A DNA stretch of 35,789 nt from Clostridiales bacterium (GCA_015058185.1 SVCV01000005.1:1-35789); one strand, 5' to 3'. Shown: positions 18,136-27,684, numbered from the stretch's first letter. Numbers and translations: made by a program. The notes: a model not told the origin generated them from the letters alone.

Positions 18136-18672
18136 ATGGAAACCCGCAACAAACTCTTGAAAATGATCATCTCCGCTATGTTTTTAGCCCTGGCATATGT
18201 GCTGCCTTTTCTGACCGGACAGATCCCGGAAATTGGGGCCATGCTTTGTCCCATGCATATTCCCATTCTGCTTTGCGGCTTCATCTGCGGCTGGCCCTGG
18301 GCTCCCGTGATCGGCTTTGCTGCTCCGCTGCTTCGGTCTTTTACTTTGGGTATGCCTCCTATGTTCCCCACGGCGGTCTGCATGGCTTTTGAGCTGGCGG
18401 TTTACGGTGCTGTGGCCGGGCTTCTTTATAAAAAGCTTCCGAAAAGCAAAGCATCTATCTACATTTCCTTGATTATTGCCATGATCGCAGGCCGACTGGT
18501 TTGGGGGGCAGTCATGTATATTTGTCTGGGCGTTACCGGCGGAACCTTTACCTTTGCTGCATTCCTTGCCGGTGCTGTGACCAACGCCATCCCCGGAATT
18601 ATCCTGCAGATCGTTCTGATCCCTCTTCTCGTTATGGTTTTGGATAAGCCGAGAATCACCGGCTTGAAGTAA
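18136..18672 (+). CDS. ECF transporter S (substrate-binding) component, substrate unknown
   Basis: Small multi-TM protein; LALAYVLPFLTGQIPEIGAMLCPMHIPILLCGFICGWPWAPVIGFAAPLLRS. Start moved to ATG 18136. Confidence 0.75.
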   Translation: METRNKLLKMIISAMFLALAYVLPFLTGQIPEIGAMLCPMHIPILLCGFICGWPWAPVIGFAAPLLRSFTLGMPPMFPTAVCMAFELAVYGAVAGLLYKKLPKSKASIYISLIIAMIAGRLVWGAVMYICLGVTGGTFTFAAFLAGAVTNAIPGIILQIVLIPLLVMVLDKPRITGLK

Positions 18673-18684
18673 TTGGAGTATCCT

Positions 18685-19776
18685 TTGGAAAAGAAGAATT
18701 TACGCGACATTCTTATAAATTATTGCCGGACATACCCGAAGCTTCAGCTTCGGGATGTTTTTAAGTTCCTGCATCAGAGTTCCTTTGGCTGTGAACATAT
18801 GGTGGCATCTTTGGACAGTGCCATTGACCATATTTGCAGAGAAGCAGAGACCATGGCGTCCGTGGACCGTCCTCTCATAGAAGAATTGGCCGGAGACTAC
18901 AGCCGGGTCCATCTTTCCTGGCTGAAAAAGGGCTTAAGTCCCGAAACCCTGGGAAAGCTTTTTTACCTTTCTGCGAGAACGGAAGAATTTGGTCGGGAAG
19001 CTCTGGAAGAAAAACTGGCTGTTGTGCGGGAAATGGTTTTTTTGAGCGAGATTTCGTTTTCCGCAGAAGAGTTTGACCTGGCCGTGACAGAGTGGAAAGA
19101 GCAGGGTTATCCTGCGATCCATCACTCCGAAGCTTTTCGGGAGGCCTATCATCCCGCATACCGGGTCATTGCGGATGAGTATATTCCTTTTCTTCCGCTC
19201 TTTGCAAAGCTGGATGCCATGCTTGCAGGGGGGGCCGTAAAACTTGCCATTGAAGGGGGAAGTGCCTCCGGAAAGAGCACCCTCAGTGCGCTTTTGGAGA
19301 AGCTCTACGACTGTACGGTTTTCCACATGGATGACTTTTTCCTGCAGCCTCATCAGCGTACGCCCCAGCGTTTTGCGGAGGCCGGAGGCAACGTGGACCG
19401 GGAGCGGTTCCGGGAAGAGGTTTTGATTCCCCTGAGCCAGGGGGACGAGGTTTCTTTAAAGAGGTTTAATTGCTCCACACAGACAATTGAGGGTCCGGAG
19501 CGGATCCAACCGAAAAAACTGACCGTCATCGAAGGGGCCTATTCCATGCATCCGGAGTTGGCCGGATACTATGATCTTTCCGTGTTTTTGGATATTGATC
19601 CGGCGTATCAGAAGACCCGGATCTTAAAGCGAAATACCCTGGAATTTGCACAGCGGTTCTTCGACGAATGGATCCCTTTGGAACAGCGGTATTTTGAAGC
19701 ATTTAATATTCCCGCAAGCTGCAGTTTATCTGTTGAAATTTCTCCGAAAAAGGTGGATAATAGAAAGGATATGTAA
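18685..19776 (+). CDS. Two-domain protein: uncharacterised N-terminal domain plus C-terminal uridine-kinase-like P-loop domain
   Basis: C-terminal KLAIEGGSASGKSTLSALLEKLYDCTVFHMDDFFLQP...GNVDRERF; N-terminal ~180 aa (FKFLHQSSFGCEHMV...) not kinase. TTG start with GGAG 6 nt upstream; the alternative TTG at 18673 is less likely. Confidence 0.75.
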   Translation: MEKKNLRDILINYCRTYPKLQLRDVFKFLHQSSFGCEHMVASLDSAIDHICREAETMASVDRPLIEELAGDYSRVHLSWLKKGLSPETLGKLFYLSARTEEFGREALEEKLAVVREMVFLSEISFSAEEFDLAVTEWKEQGYPAIHHSEAFREAYHPAYRVIADEYIPFLPLFAKLDAMLAGGAVKLAIEGGSASGKSTLSALLEKLYDCTVFHMDDFFLQPHQRTPQRFAEAGGNVDRERFREEVLIPLSQGDEVSLKRFNCSTQTIEGPERIQPKKLTVIEGAYSMHPELAGYYDLSVFLDIDPAYQKTRILKRNTLEFAQRFFDEWIPLEQRYFEAFNIPASCSLSVEISPKKVDNRKDM

Positions 19777-19798
19777 CACCGATATTACGGAGGAAACT

Positions 19799-22042
19799 AT
19801 GACGGAACTTTTAGCTCCCGCCGGGAATATGGAAGCCCTGAAAGCGGCAATCGGAAATGGCTGTGATGCAGTGTATTTAGGCATGCAGAAATTCGGTGCC
19901 CGGGCCTATTCTTCCAACTTTGATCCTGAATCTCTGAAAGAAGCTGTGGAATATGCACACCTTCGGGGAGTCAAGATCTATGTCACTATGAATACCATCG
20001 TCTTTGAGGACGAAATCGAAGATATGAAAAAACAGCTCCATCTGCTCAATGACATCGGCGTAGACGGGGTCATCGTGCAGGACTTGGCCGTTTTTGATTA
20101 TGCGGTCAATCACTTTGCAGATATGGAGACCCATTGTTCCACCCAGATGGGTATCGACGATGTGGAAGGTGCTCTGCTCTGCAAGGAGCTTGGTTCTCAG
20201 CGGGTCGTTCTGGCCCGGGAAACCCCCATTGAAAAGGTTAAGGAAATCAAGAAGGTTGCAGACATCCCCCTGGAAGTATTTATCCATGGGGCACTTTGCG
20301 TGTCCTATTCCGGAAACTGCCTCATGTCCGGTCTGATCGGGTACCGCAGCGGCAATCGGGGACGGTGTGTAGGCTCCTGCCGGAAACTGTATGAACTCAT
20401 GGACACCACCACCGGAACTTCTTTAGGCAAAAACTATATTTTATCCACCAAAGACTTAAACACCATCGATCGCATTGACGAGCTCCGGGACATCGACTCC
20501 CTGAAGATCGAAGGCCGTATGAAAGAACCTGTTTACGTGGCTAATGTGGTGTCCAAATATCGGCTGGCACTGGATGGGGAAGACGGTTCGGAGGATCGGG
20601 AAAACCTGAACAAGACCTTTAACCGGACCTACACCAAGGGGTATATGTTCCACGAGGATCCCCGGGACATTACCAACATTCAGAAGCCCAATAATTACGG
20701 CTACGAGATCGGTAAGATCACCGGTTTCTTCAAAGGCATGTATGAGATCGCCCTGAAAGAACCTTTGAATCAGAACGACATTATCCGCATCGATCACGAA
20801 AATGAAGATGTGGTTTTCCCTGTGGTAAAGCTTTTTGACCGGGCCGGAAACCTGGTGAACAGCGCAGATCGCAAGGGGTATATCAAGATCAAGGAACGGC
20901 TGTCTGCAGGCGACATCGTTTACAAGACCAAGGACTACTTGTACCACAAAGAGCTGGAAGCCGCTTTGGAAAAGGAATTTATGCGCTTCGGTCTCAATGT
21001 GAAAGTGGATGCTCGCCCCGGCGAAAAGATGCTGGTGGAAGCCGAAGGTCTCGGCTGTCGCTGCACCTACGAAAGCGAAGAGGTTCTGGGCGAGGCCATC
21101 AACAGTCCCACTACGAGGGATCAGGTCATCAAGCAGTTCGCAAAGCTGGGCGACACCATCTTCCGCCTGAACCAGGTGGAATTTGAAGAACATAACGTCT
21201 TTATCCCTGTAAAGGTGCTGAACAATGCCCGAAGAGAGATCGTGCAGATGCTCTATGAGGCAAAGATCAACAGCAAGAAAAGGGGATTGAAAGAGCCTGG
21301 GGCAAAGGAAAAAATCGCCTTTGAACCAAAGGCCCCTTACCTGACTGCCAGCGTTACCACGAAGGAACAGTACGATGCCTGCATCCGGGCCGGGATCCAG
21401 GAGGTTTATTTCGACAACATCGTTCGGAGAAATCAGGTCACCTATGAGGAAAGAGAAGGGGAGCTGCTTTTGGGCGGCTACGGTGGGATCTATTATTACC
21501 GGAACACCAATCCCTTCGTAACGGACTATTCTCTGAACGTGGTCAATTCTACCAGCTGCTATGAACTCCATCGGCTGGGTGCAAAGAGAGTGACCCTGTC
21601 CTATGAACTGAACAAGACCCAGATCCGGGATCTCATCGATGCTTATTATGAAGCCAATGATGGTTATCCGGCTCTTGAAATGATCGTCTACGGCCGGGCC
21701 CCCTTGCTCTTCACCAAGTACTGTCCTTTGAAGAAAATGGGGCAGTGCGGTCAATGCAAAAAGAAGCAGTATGAGCTGAAGGATGAATACGGAACTTTTC
21801 CCATCCTGTCTCACGAAGACTGCACCACTACCATTCTCAACGGCAAGATCCTGAATCTGCTGGACGAAATGCCCGCCATTGAGGGCGTGGAAGCTTTCCG
21901 GCTGAACTTCACCATTGAATCTCCGGAAGAGGTGGAGAAGGTGGTCCGGGCTGCTATGGACAAATTGAACGGAACCTCCGGAAAGGCTCTCTTTAACCAC
22001 GAGACCGATACCCGGGGCCATTTCAACAAGGAAATTTTATAG
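19799..22042 (+). CDS. Peptidase U32 family protein
   Basis: MTELLAPAGNMEALKAAIGNGCDAVYLGMQKFGARAYSSNF; VFIHGALCVSYSGNCLMSGLIGYRSGNRGRCVGSCRKLYEL; SLKIEGRMKEPVYVA. Start moved to ATG 19799 with a GGAGG Shine-Dalgarno. Confidence 0.93.
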   Translation: MTELLAPAGNMEALKAAIGNGCDAVYLGMQKFGARAYSSNFDPESLKEAVEYAHLRGVKIYVTMNTIVFEDEIEDMKKQLHLLNDIGVDGVIVQDLAVFDYAVNHFADMETHCSTQMGIDDVEGALLCKELGSQRVVLARETPIEKVKEIKKVADIPLEVFIHGALCVSYSGNCLMSGLIGYRSGNRGRCVGSCRKLYELMDTTTGTSLGKNYILSTKDLNTIDRIDELRDIDSLKIEGRMKEPVYVANVVSKYRLALDGEDGSEDRENLNKTFNRTYTKGYMFHEDPRDITNIQKPNNYGYEIGKITGFFKGMYEIALKEPLNQNDIIRIDHENEDVVFPVVKLFDRAGNLVNSADRKGYIKIKERLSAGDIVYKTKDYLYHKELEAALEKEFMRFGLNVKVDARPGEKMLVEAEGLGCRCTYESEEVLGEAINSPTTRDQVIKQFAKLGDTIFRLNQVEFEEHNVFIPVKVLNNARREIVQMLYEAKINSKKRGLKEPGAKEKIAFEPKAPYLTASVTTKEQYDACIRAGIQEVYFDNIVRRNQVTYEEREGELLLGGYGGIYYYRNTNPFVTDYSLNVVNSTSCYELHRLGAKRVTLSYELNKTQIRDLIDAYYEANDGYPALEMIVYGRAPLLFTKYCPLKKMGQCGQCKKKQYELKDEYGTFPILSHEDCTTTILNGKILNLLDEMPAIEGVEAFRLNFTIESPEEVEKVVRAAMDKLNGTSGKALFNHETDTRGHFNKEIL

Positions 22043-22065
22043 ATTACAGAAACGAGGATAACAAC

Positions 22066-23811
22066 GTGATCCGGGTAGAAAAACTTTCTTACGGTTTTCC
22101 TGCAAAAGAATTATATGAAGAGGTCTCCTTTGAACTGGAGCAGGGGCAGCACTGTGCCCTGATCGGCAGCAACGGCACGGGGAAATCCACTTTGGTGGAT
22201 ATGATCATCGACCCTGAAAAGTACCTGTATGACGGTAAGATCATCAAGGATGAGACTTGCCGGATCGGGTATGCCAGCCAGTTCAGCGTTCGTGATAAGG
22301 CCCAGGACCGCACGGTTTTTGAATATTTGAGCCAGCGGTTCCGGGAAAACGATCAGGCTATCGCAGAAGCCTGTGACGCCATGGCCACTGCGGAGGATAT
22401 GGATGCGGCCTTTGAAAAATATCAGGCGCTTTTGGACCTGCATGAAGCCATGGATGGGGACCATTACGAAAACAACATCCGGAAGCAGCTTTATGTGGCG
22501 GGCATGACGGATCTGGAAACGGTTCCGCTGGCCCAAATCAGCGGCGGCGAATATAAGCTTCTGCAGATCATGCGGGAAATGCTTCTGGCACCCAATCTAT
22601 TGGTTTTGGACGAGCCGGACGTATTCCTGGATTTCGGAAACCTGAACAGCCTCTGTCAGCTGATCAACCATTACAAGGGGACCCTTTTGGTGGTCACCCA
22701 TAACCGCTATTTGCTGAACCATTGCTTTGATAAGATCCTGCATTTGGAAAATGGGGACATTCAGGAATTTGACGGCACCTATACGGAGTATCGCTGCTCC
22801 ATTCTGAAACAGAAGCTGGAACTGAAGGCTCAGAATGTGGCGGAACAGGAAGAGATCGAGCGGACAGAAGCCCTTGTGGAGATCATGCGCCACCGTGCCA
22901 CGATTAAGATCAATCCTGCCATCGGCAAGATCGTAAATGCCAAGCAGACCCAGCTGGATCGGCTCATCGCCAGACAGATCAAGGCGCCGTTCCTGGAAGT
23001 GCCGGAACCCCGGATCGCTTTGCCGGTGATCGAGCCTGTGGAAAGCGAAGAACCCCAGCCTGTTTTGACCATTTCCGACTACAATGTGGTCTTTGACAAG
23101 AGTTTGTTGGAAAATGTAAACTTCCAGCTGTTCCGGGGCGAAAAGGTGGCCATCGTAGGTGCCAACGGAACCGGAAAAACCACTTTGATCCGGGACATTC
23201 TGAAGAACGACCATCCTTCTGTACGCATTGAAGAGGGCGTGAAATATGCTTGTCTGTCCCAGCTCCAGGGCGAGGATCTGGACGAGGACCGGACGGTTTA
23301 TCAGGTCATGCAGGATGCGGATTTCGGATCCTACGAAGATATTGAATACTATCTGGAAGACTATTGCCGGAAGGGGGACACTCTGAAGGAAAAGGTGGGC
23401 CAGCTGTCCGGCGGGGAACAGAACCTGCTGCAGCTTGCCATGATCGGCGGTACGGATGCGGAACTTCTGATCCTGGATGAGCCTACCAGCCATTTGGATC
23501 TGTATGCCCAGACCGCATTGGAAAAGGCTATCACCGAATACAAGGGAACGGTCCTTATGGTCAGCCATGACTTTTACCTGGCGGCCAACTGCGCGGACTA
23601 TGTGCTCTTAGTGGAAAACAATACCGTTCGCCGGATGAAAACCAAGAACTTCCGGAAGATGGTTTACGAGAAATATTTTGATCAGAATTATTTAGAGATC
23701 GACCGAAAGAAGCAGGAGTTGGAGGCCAATATTACCGCAGCTTTCAAGCGAACCGACCTTGCTGCTGTAGAGAAATACTGCGACCAGCTGGAAGAGATCA
23801 GCCGGAGTTAA
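22066..23811 (+). CDS. ABC-F family ATPase (two NBDs, no TM)
   Basis: ALIGSNGTGKSTLVDMI...ISGGEYKLLQIMREMLLAPNLLVLDEPDVFLDF and AIVGANGTGKTTLIRDIL...LSGGEQNLLQLAMIGGTDAELLILDEPTSHLD. GTG start. Confidence 0.9.
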   Translation: MIRVEKLSYGFPAKELYEEVSFELEQGQHCALIGSNGTGKSTLVDMIIDPEKYLYDGKIIKDETCRIGYASQFSVRDKAQDRTVFEYLSQRFRENDQAIAEACDAMATAEDMDAAFEKYQALLDLHEAMDGDHYENNIRKQLYVAGMTDLETVPLAQISGGEYKLLQIMREMLLAPNLLVLDEPDVFLDFGNLNSLCQLINHYKGTLLVVTHNRYLLNHCFDKILHLENGDIQEFDGTYTEYRCSILKQKLELKAQNVAEQEEIERTEALVEIMRHRATIKINPAIGKIVNAKQTQLDRLIARQIKAPFLEVPEPRIALPVIEPVESEEPQPVLTISDYNVVFDKSLLENVNFQLFRGEKVAIVGANGTGKTTLIRDILKNDHPSVRIEEGVKYACLSQLQGEDLDEDRTVYQVMQDADFGSYEDIEYYLEDYCRKGDTLKEKVGQLSGGEQNLLQLAMIGGTDAELLILDEPTSHLDLYAQTALEKAITEYKGTVLMVSHDFYLAANCADYVLLVENNTVRRMKTKNFRKMVYEKYFDQNYLEIDRKKQELEANITAAFKRTDLAAVEKYCDQLEEISRS

Positions 23812-23823
23812 AGGAGCCGCAAC

Positions 23824-24879
23824 ATGATTTATTTTCGTTCCGACTATAGCCAGGGTGCCCACCCCAAAGTGCTGGAAGCCCTGACCAAAACCAATTTTGA
23901 ACATACCGACGGTTACGGCATGGATGTGCATTGCTCCCATGCTGCCGATATGGTTCGGGATCTTGTGGGTTTGCCCGACGCTGCTGTTCACATGATGATC
24001 GGCGGGACTCCCTGCAACGTGACCGTGATCGCTGCCGCTTTGAGACCCTATGAATCGGTCATTGCGGCAAGAAGCGGACATATCTATTTCCATGAGACCG
24101 GTGCCGTGGAAGGGACCGGCCACCGCATTGTGGCCATGGAAGGGGTAAACGGAAAGCTGACCCCGGAACTGGTAGACAAAGCTTTTGAAGAGTACGAAGA
24201 CGAACACACTCCCAAGCCCGGCATGGTTTACCTTTCCCAGCCTACGGAGATCGGCTCCATTTACAGCAAGGCGGAGATGACTGCCCTTGCGGAAAAGTGT
24301 AAGGAGAAGGGTCTGTTCCTCTATGTGGATGGTGCCAGAATGGGTACTGCCATTACTTGTGCGGCCAATGATCTTTCTCTCCCGGAACTGGCACAGCTGG
24401 CGGATGCTTTCTACATCGGCGGCACCAAGAATGGCGCTCTGTTCGGAGAAGCCTTGGTAATCCGGAACAAGGCCATGGACGACCACTTCCGCTGGATGAT
24501 CAAGCGGCAGTGCGGCCTTTTGGCCAAGGGGCGGCTTATCGGCGTGCAGTTCGAGGCACTTCTTGAAGGCGGTATGAACAGCGTTTATTTTGCCATCGCC
24601 TCTCACGCAAACCGGCTTGCGGAAAAGCTCCGCAATGGATTGGCCTCTATGGGGATCGGTTTCTTCAGCGATTCCCCCACCAATCAGATCTTCCCCATTC
24701 TTCCCGCAAAGGTTGTGGAAGAGCTGGAAAAGGATTTCTTCTTCTACCGCTGGGCACCGGAAAAGGACGGCATGATCCCTGTTCGTCTGGTCACGGCCTG
24801 GGGTACGGAAGAGGCTCATGTGGATGCGCTTTTGGAAAAGACTGCAGCCCTCATGCACCAGTCTGAAAAAAAGAATTGA
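23824..24879 (+). CDS. Threonine aldolase / beta-eliminating lyase family PLP enzyme
   Basis: FRSDYSQGAHPKVLEAL, VDGARMGTAI, FYIGGTKNGALFGEALVI (PLP lysine region). Confidence 0.88.
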   Translation: MIYFRSDYSQGAHPKVLEALTKTNFEHTDGYGMDVHCSHAADMVRDLVGLPDAAVHMMIGGTPCNVTVIAAALRPYESVIAARSGHIYFHETGAVEGTGHRIVAMEGVNGKLTPELVDKAFEEYEDEHTPKPGMVYLSQPTEIGSIYSKAEMTALAEKCKEKGLFLYVDGARMGTAITCAANDLSLPELAQLADAFYIGGTKNGALFGEALVIRNKAMDDHFRWMIKRQCGLLAKGRLIGVQFEALLEGGMNSVYFAIASHANRLAEKLRNGLASMGIGFFSDSPTNQIFPILPAKVVEELEKDFFFYRWAPEKDGMIPVRLVTAWGTEEAHVDALLEKTAALMHQSEKKN

Positions 24880-24904
24880 CAGTACCTGTATGACAGCGTA
24901 TAAT
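24876..24904 (+). promoter_or_regulatory. Putative sigma-A promoter of the TetR gene
   Basis: TTGACA-N17-TATAAT consensus; the -35 overlaps the stop codon of the preceding gene. Confidence 0.75.
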
Positions 24905-24910
24905 TTTTAT

Positions 24911-24924
24911 TGACCGCATGGTCA
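24911..24924 (+). promoter_or_regulatory. Candidate TetR-family operator, site 1
   Basis: TGACCGCATGGTCA inverted repeat immediately downstream of the -10; same pattern as sites 2 and 3. Confidence 0.6.
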
Positions 24925-24944
24925 GGTTTAAGCAGGAGAACAAG

Positions 24945-25544
24945 ATGCCCGCAGTTGTAGACAAGCAAGCTGAAAGACTGAGAATACTGGATGCATTCCA
25001 GGAATGCATTGGAGAGAAGCCTTTTGACAAGATCACCATTCGGGATATTGCAGCAAAGGCAAAGACTCCCCACCCTACGGTTTTGACCTATTTTAAGAAC
25101 CGTAACGATATCGTCGTTGCTTATATTGATCATTTGGCGACTCAAAGCGTTGAGCGGGCCATCGATTGGGTAAAGACCCATTCCGCTGCTGAATTTGACA
25201 GCAAGAAACAGTACCTGAAAAAGATCCTGTATCATGCAGCAAAGTTCGACAATGCTTCCCGAAAGACCTATACCGGGGCTATGAACGCCTACATCCTGGC
25301 CCAGTATGAGCCGGAAGTGTCCGGAAAGCTGCAGAAAATTTTCAGCAGCTGGCTGAGTACCCTGCAGAACATGCTGGAAAAGGAGCTTGGGATCAAGAAA
25401 ATGGCTGCTGCCAAAACGGGATTTTTCCTGAGCTGTCTTGAAGGGATCTGTCTGTGCACATACAACGGATTATTCGATGCCGAGGCCTTTGACCAGATCC
25501 TGGACCTCATGGCCGATGTCTTTATTGGATACGGCGAAGCGTAG
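24945..25544 (+). CDS. TetR/AcrR family transcriptional regulator
   Basis: N-terminal HTH ILDAFQECIGEKPFDKITIRDIAAKAKTPHPTVLTYFKNRNDIVVAYIDH. ATG 24945 with an AGGAG Shine-Dalgarno preferred over 24918. Confidence 0.85.
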   Translation: MPAVVDKQAERLRILDAFQECIGEKPFDKITIRDIAAKAKTPHPTVLTYFKNRNDIVVAYIDHLATQSVERAIDWVKTHSAAEFDSKKQYLKKILYHAAKFDNASRKTYTGAMNAYILAQYEPEVSGKLQKIFSSWLSTLQNMLEKELGIKKMAAAKTGFFLSCLEGICLCTYNGLFDAEAFDQILDLMADVFIGYGEA

Positions 25545-25560
25545 GTGCAAAAGCGATAAA

Positions 25561-25601
25561 ACCGCATAAATACACCATAATATATAGTGTAGATATGCGG
25601 T
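25561..25601. repeat. Imperfect inverted repeat downstream of the TetR gene
   Basis: accgcata...tatgcggt 8-bp outer arms, with atacac/gtgt inner complementarity. Confidence 0.5.
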
Positions 25602-25619
25602 ATTAAAATACTTCGTTAT

Positions 25620-25651
25620 TGACCACTTGGTTATTATTAACCATTGGGTCA
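25620..25651. promoter_or_regulatory. Candidate TetR-family operators, sites 2 and 3 (opposite orientations)
   Basis: TGACCACTTGGTTA (25620-25633) and TAACCATTGGGTCA (25638-25651; reverse complement TGACCCAATGGTTA). Shared pattern TGACCNNNTGGTYA. Confidence 0.55.
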
Positions 25652-25767
25652 TGGCTTGTTTGTATGCTGAGGTATGAATTCCGAACAGGGATTTATATAA
25701 ATTTTGTTGAGAGCAGCTTCTTCATGCAGAACTGCTTTTGCCGCTGAAAGAAATCAGGAGGTACGAA

Positions 25768-26577
25768 ATGAGTAAGGAAATTATGTATGTTCAGGCCCAG
25801 GATTGTATGCTTTATTGTGAAAAGAGAGGACAGGGTCCCCTGTTGGTAATTATGCCCGACGGAAATAACGATGCCGGCCCTTATGAAGGTATCGCCGATA
25901 TGCTGGCGGATGAATTTACGGTAGTGGTTTTTGATCCCCGTGAAGGCAGCCGCTCCATTCCCAGCGTGCATCAGCCCGTAGGTGCGGAACTTTTGGCAGA
26001 CGATATCGCAGCCATCATCAAGCACATGGACATGGGTAAGGCTTCTGTGTTCGGCGTAAGCTCCGGCGGTCAGGGTGCTCTGATGGTCGGCGTAAAATAT
26101 CCGGAATTGATCAAGAACGTTATCATTCACGAGGCTGCTTTGTGCGGTCCCGAAGATGTTCCCATTCCCAATGCCTGCGGTGCCTATTTCATGGGCTTTA
26201 ATCAGACCTATGGTCCCCACCTCACCGGTATGAATGTAACGCCCTTCCACGCTGCAATGTATGTTACCGTCTTCCCGGAAAGAGATTTCAGTCCGGAAGT
26301 GAATGCCCGTATGGCACAGAACGGTCCTGTTTGGGGACAGTATTACTTCGGCGTTCAGGACCAGCAGAGCTATACCGAAGAAATGCTGGCAAAGATCCCT
26401 GCCTGCGACTTCACCGTAGGCTGCTGGACTCCTTCCTTCCAGGTGATCGCCAATATCCGGACTGCCAACAGAGGCGGTTTTGAATACACCTGGCTTCCCA
26501 GCGGACATTATCCCATGATCACTTGTCCGGATGTTCTGGTAGACCACATCCGGAAGACCATCCATAAGTATGACTAA
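25768..26577 (+). CDS. Alpha/beta hydrolase
   Basis: Nucleophile elbow FGVSSGGQGAL, C-terminal His in LPSGHYPMI. Start ATG 25768 with an AGGAGG Shine-Dalgarno. Confidence 0.82.
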   Translation: MSKEIMYVQAQDCMLYCEKRGQGPLLVIMPDGNNDAGPYEGIADMLADEFTVVVFDPREGSRSIPSVHQPVGAELLADDIAAIIKHMDMGKASVFGVSSGGQGALMVGVKYPELIKNVIIHEAALCGPEDVPIPNACGAYFMGFNQTYGPHLTGMNVTPFHAAMYVTVFPERDFSPEVNARMAQNGPVWGQYYFGVQDQQSYTEEMLAKIPACDFTVGCWTPSFQVIANIRTANRGGFEYTWLPSGHYPMITCPDVLVDHIRKTIHKYD

Positions 26578-26626
26578 ACTTTACAGGACGGCTTTTGCAG
26601 TAAACGAATGAATTGAGGAAAAATCT

Positions 26627-27613
26627 ATGACAGAGCGAGAAAATATGCTGAAAGTTCTGCGCCATGAAAAACCGGACTGGGTCCCCAATTTCGGCGCTAC
26701 AGCAGCCTTCATATACTCCTACGGATGCGATCGGCGGCTGGATCCTGCCACCGGCTATTACAAGGATCCTTTCGGTGTAAAGTTTCTTTTGGAAGGAGGT
26801 CCTTTGAGCGGCTTTATGCCGGCAAATACCTCTACGGGAGACTTTGAACTGGACGATGTGACGGAATGGAAAAAGATGATGCCGAAACTGGATCTGGGCA
26901 AAGTGGACTGGAAGGCCGAAACGGAACGGATGATCAACAGCAGCCGGACCATGTACGGGTCAGTCGGTGAAGATCGGGTATTTAATTACGTAGCGGGCTA
27001 TCTGTGAGATGAACTGCATTACATGATGGGATTTGAAGAGGCTTTGTATTCCCTGATTGCGGAACCGGAAGCCACGAAAGAATTCCTGTGCGCTATGGCG
27101 AACTTTTATGTGGATGTCATCCAGGAACAATTCCGGTATTTTAAGCCGGACCTGGCTCTTGTCATGGATCATGTAGCTACGGATAAGGGGCTTCTGATGA
27201 GTCCTCAATGCTATCGGGAAATCATCAAACCCGCCCAGAAAATCGTTTATGACTGCCTGAAGACCTACGATGTAGCCATTGGGATCCATGTGGACGGACG
27301 CATTGAAGAGTTGATCCCGGATTTTGCAGAATTGGGTGTAACGGTTATTCAGCCGTTCCAGGTATACAATGATATCGAAAAGGCAAAAAAGGAATACGGC
27401 ATAGCTGCTATCGGCGGCTGGGATTCCTTTGGCCCCGGAAACGATCCCAACGCAGATGAAGAGACCATTCGGGCTTCTGTGCGAAAGGCCATGGATGCCT
27501 ATGCTCCCACAGGCGACTTTGCCATTTGGTTCAGCGGTGCGGCCCTGGGCAGCGCAGAGAAAATGGGCTGGCTGGCAGATGAGGCGGAAAAGTACGGCCG
27601 TCAATTTTATTAG
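26627..27613 (+). pseudogene. Uroporphyrinogen-decarboxylase/corrinoid-methyltransferase-like (UroD/MtaA fold) gene interrupted by an in-frame TGA at 27005-27007
   Basis: ORFs 26627-27007 and 27023-27613 share a frame; readthrough gives ...NYVAGYL*DELHYMMGFEEALYSLIAEPEA..., 328 codons. C-terminal part has IGIHVDGRIEELIPDFAELGVTVIQPFQ...IGGWDSFG. Confidence 0.65.
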
Positions 27614-27647
27614 AGAAGTGTTTCTTTTCGGAAACGAATCCTGACAT

Positions 27648-27684
27648 AAAAATATCCCTGCATTTTTGCAGGGGTATTTTTTTT
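27648..27684 (+). terminator. Rho-independent terminator after the UroD-like gene
   Basis: 15-bp stem aaaaatatccctgca-(tttt)-tgcaggggtattttt (one G-U) plus T-run. Confidence 0.9.

Noticed and set aside
20456-22021. 521-aa antisense ORF opposite the U32 peptidase gene
   Set aside because: Fully overlaps a confident coding gene; the sense strand carries the family motifs.
27005-27060. SECIS element supporting selenocysteine at the in-frame UGA
   Set aside because: I could not draw a stable stem-loop with the expected distance and loop after the UGA; left as a test rather than a claim.
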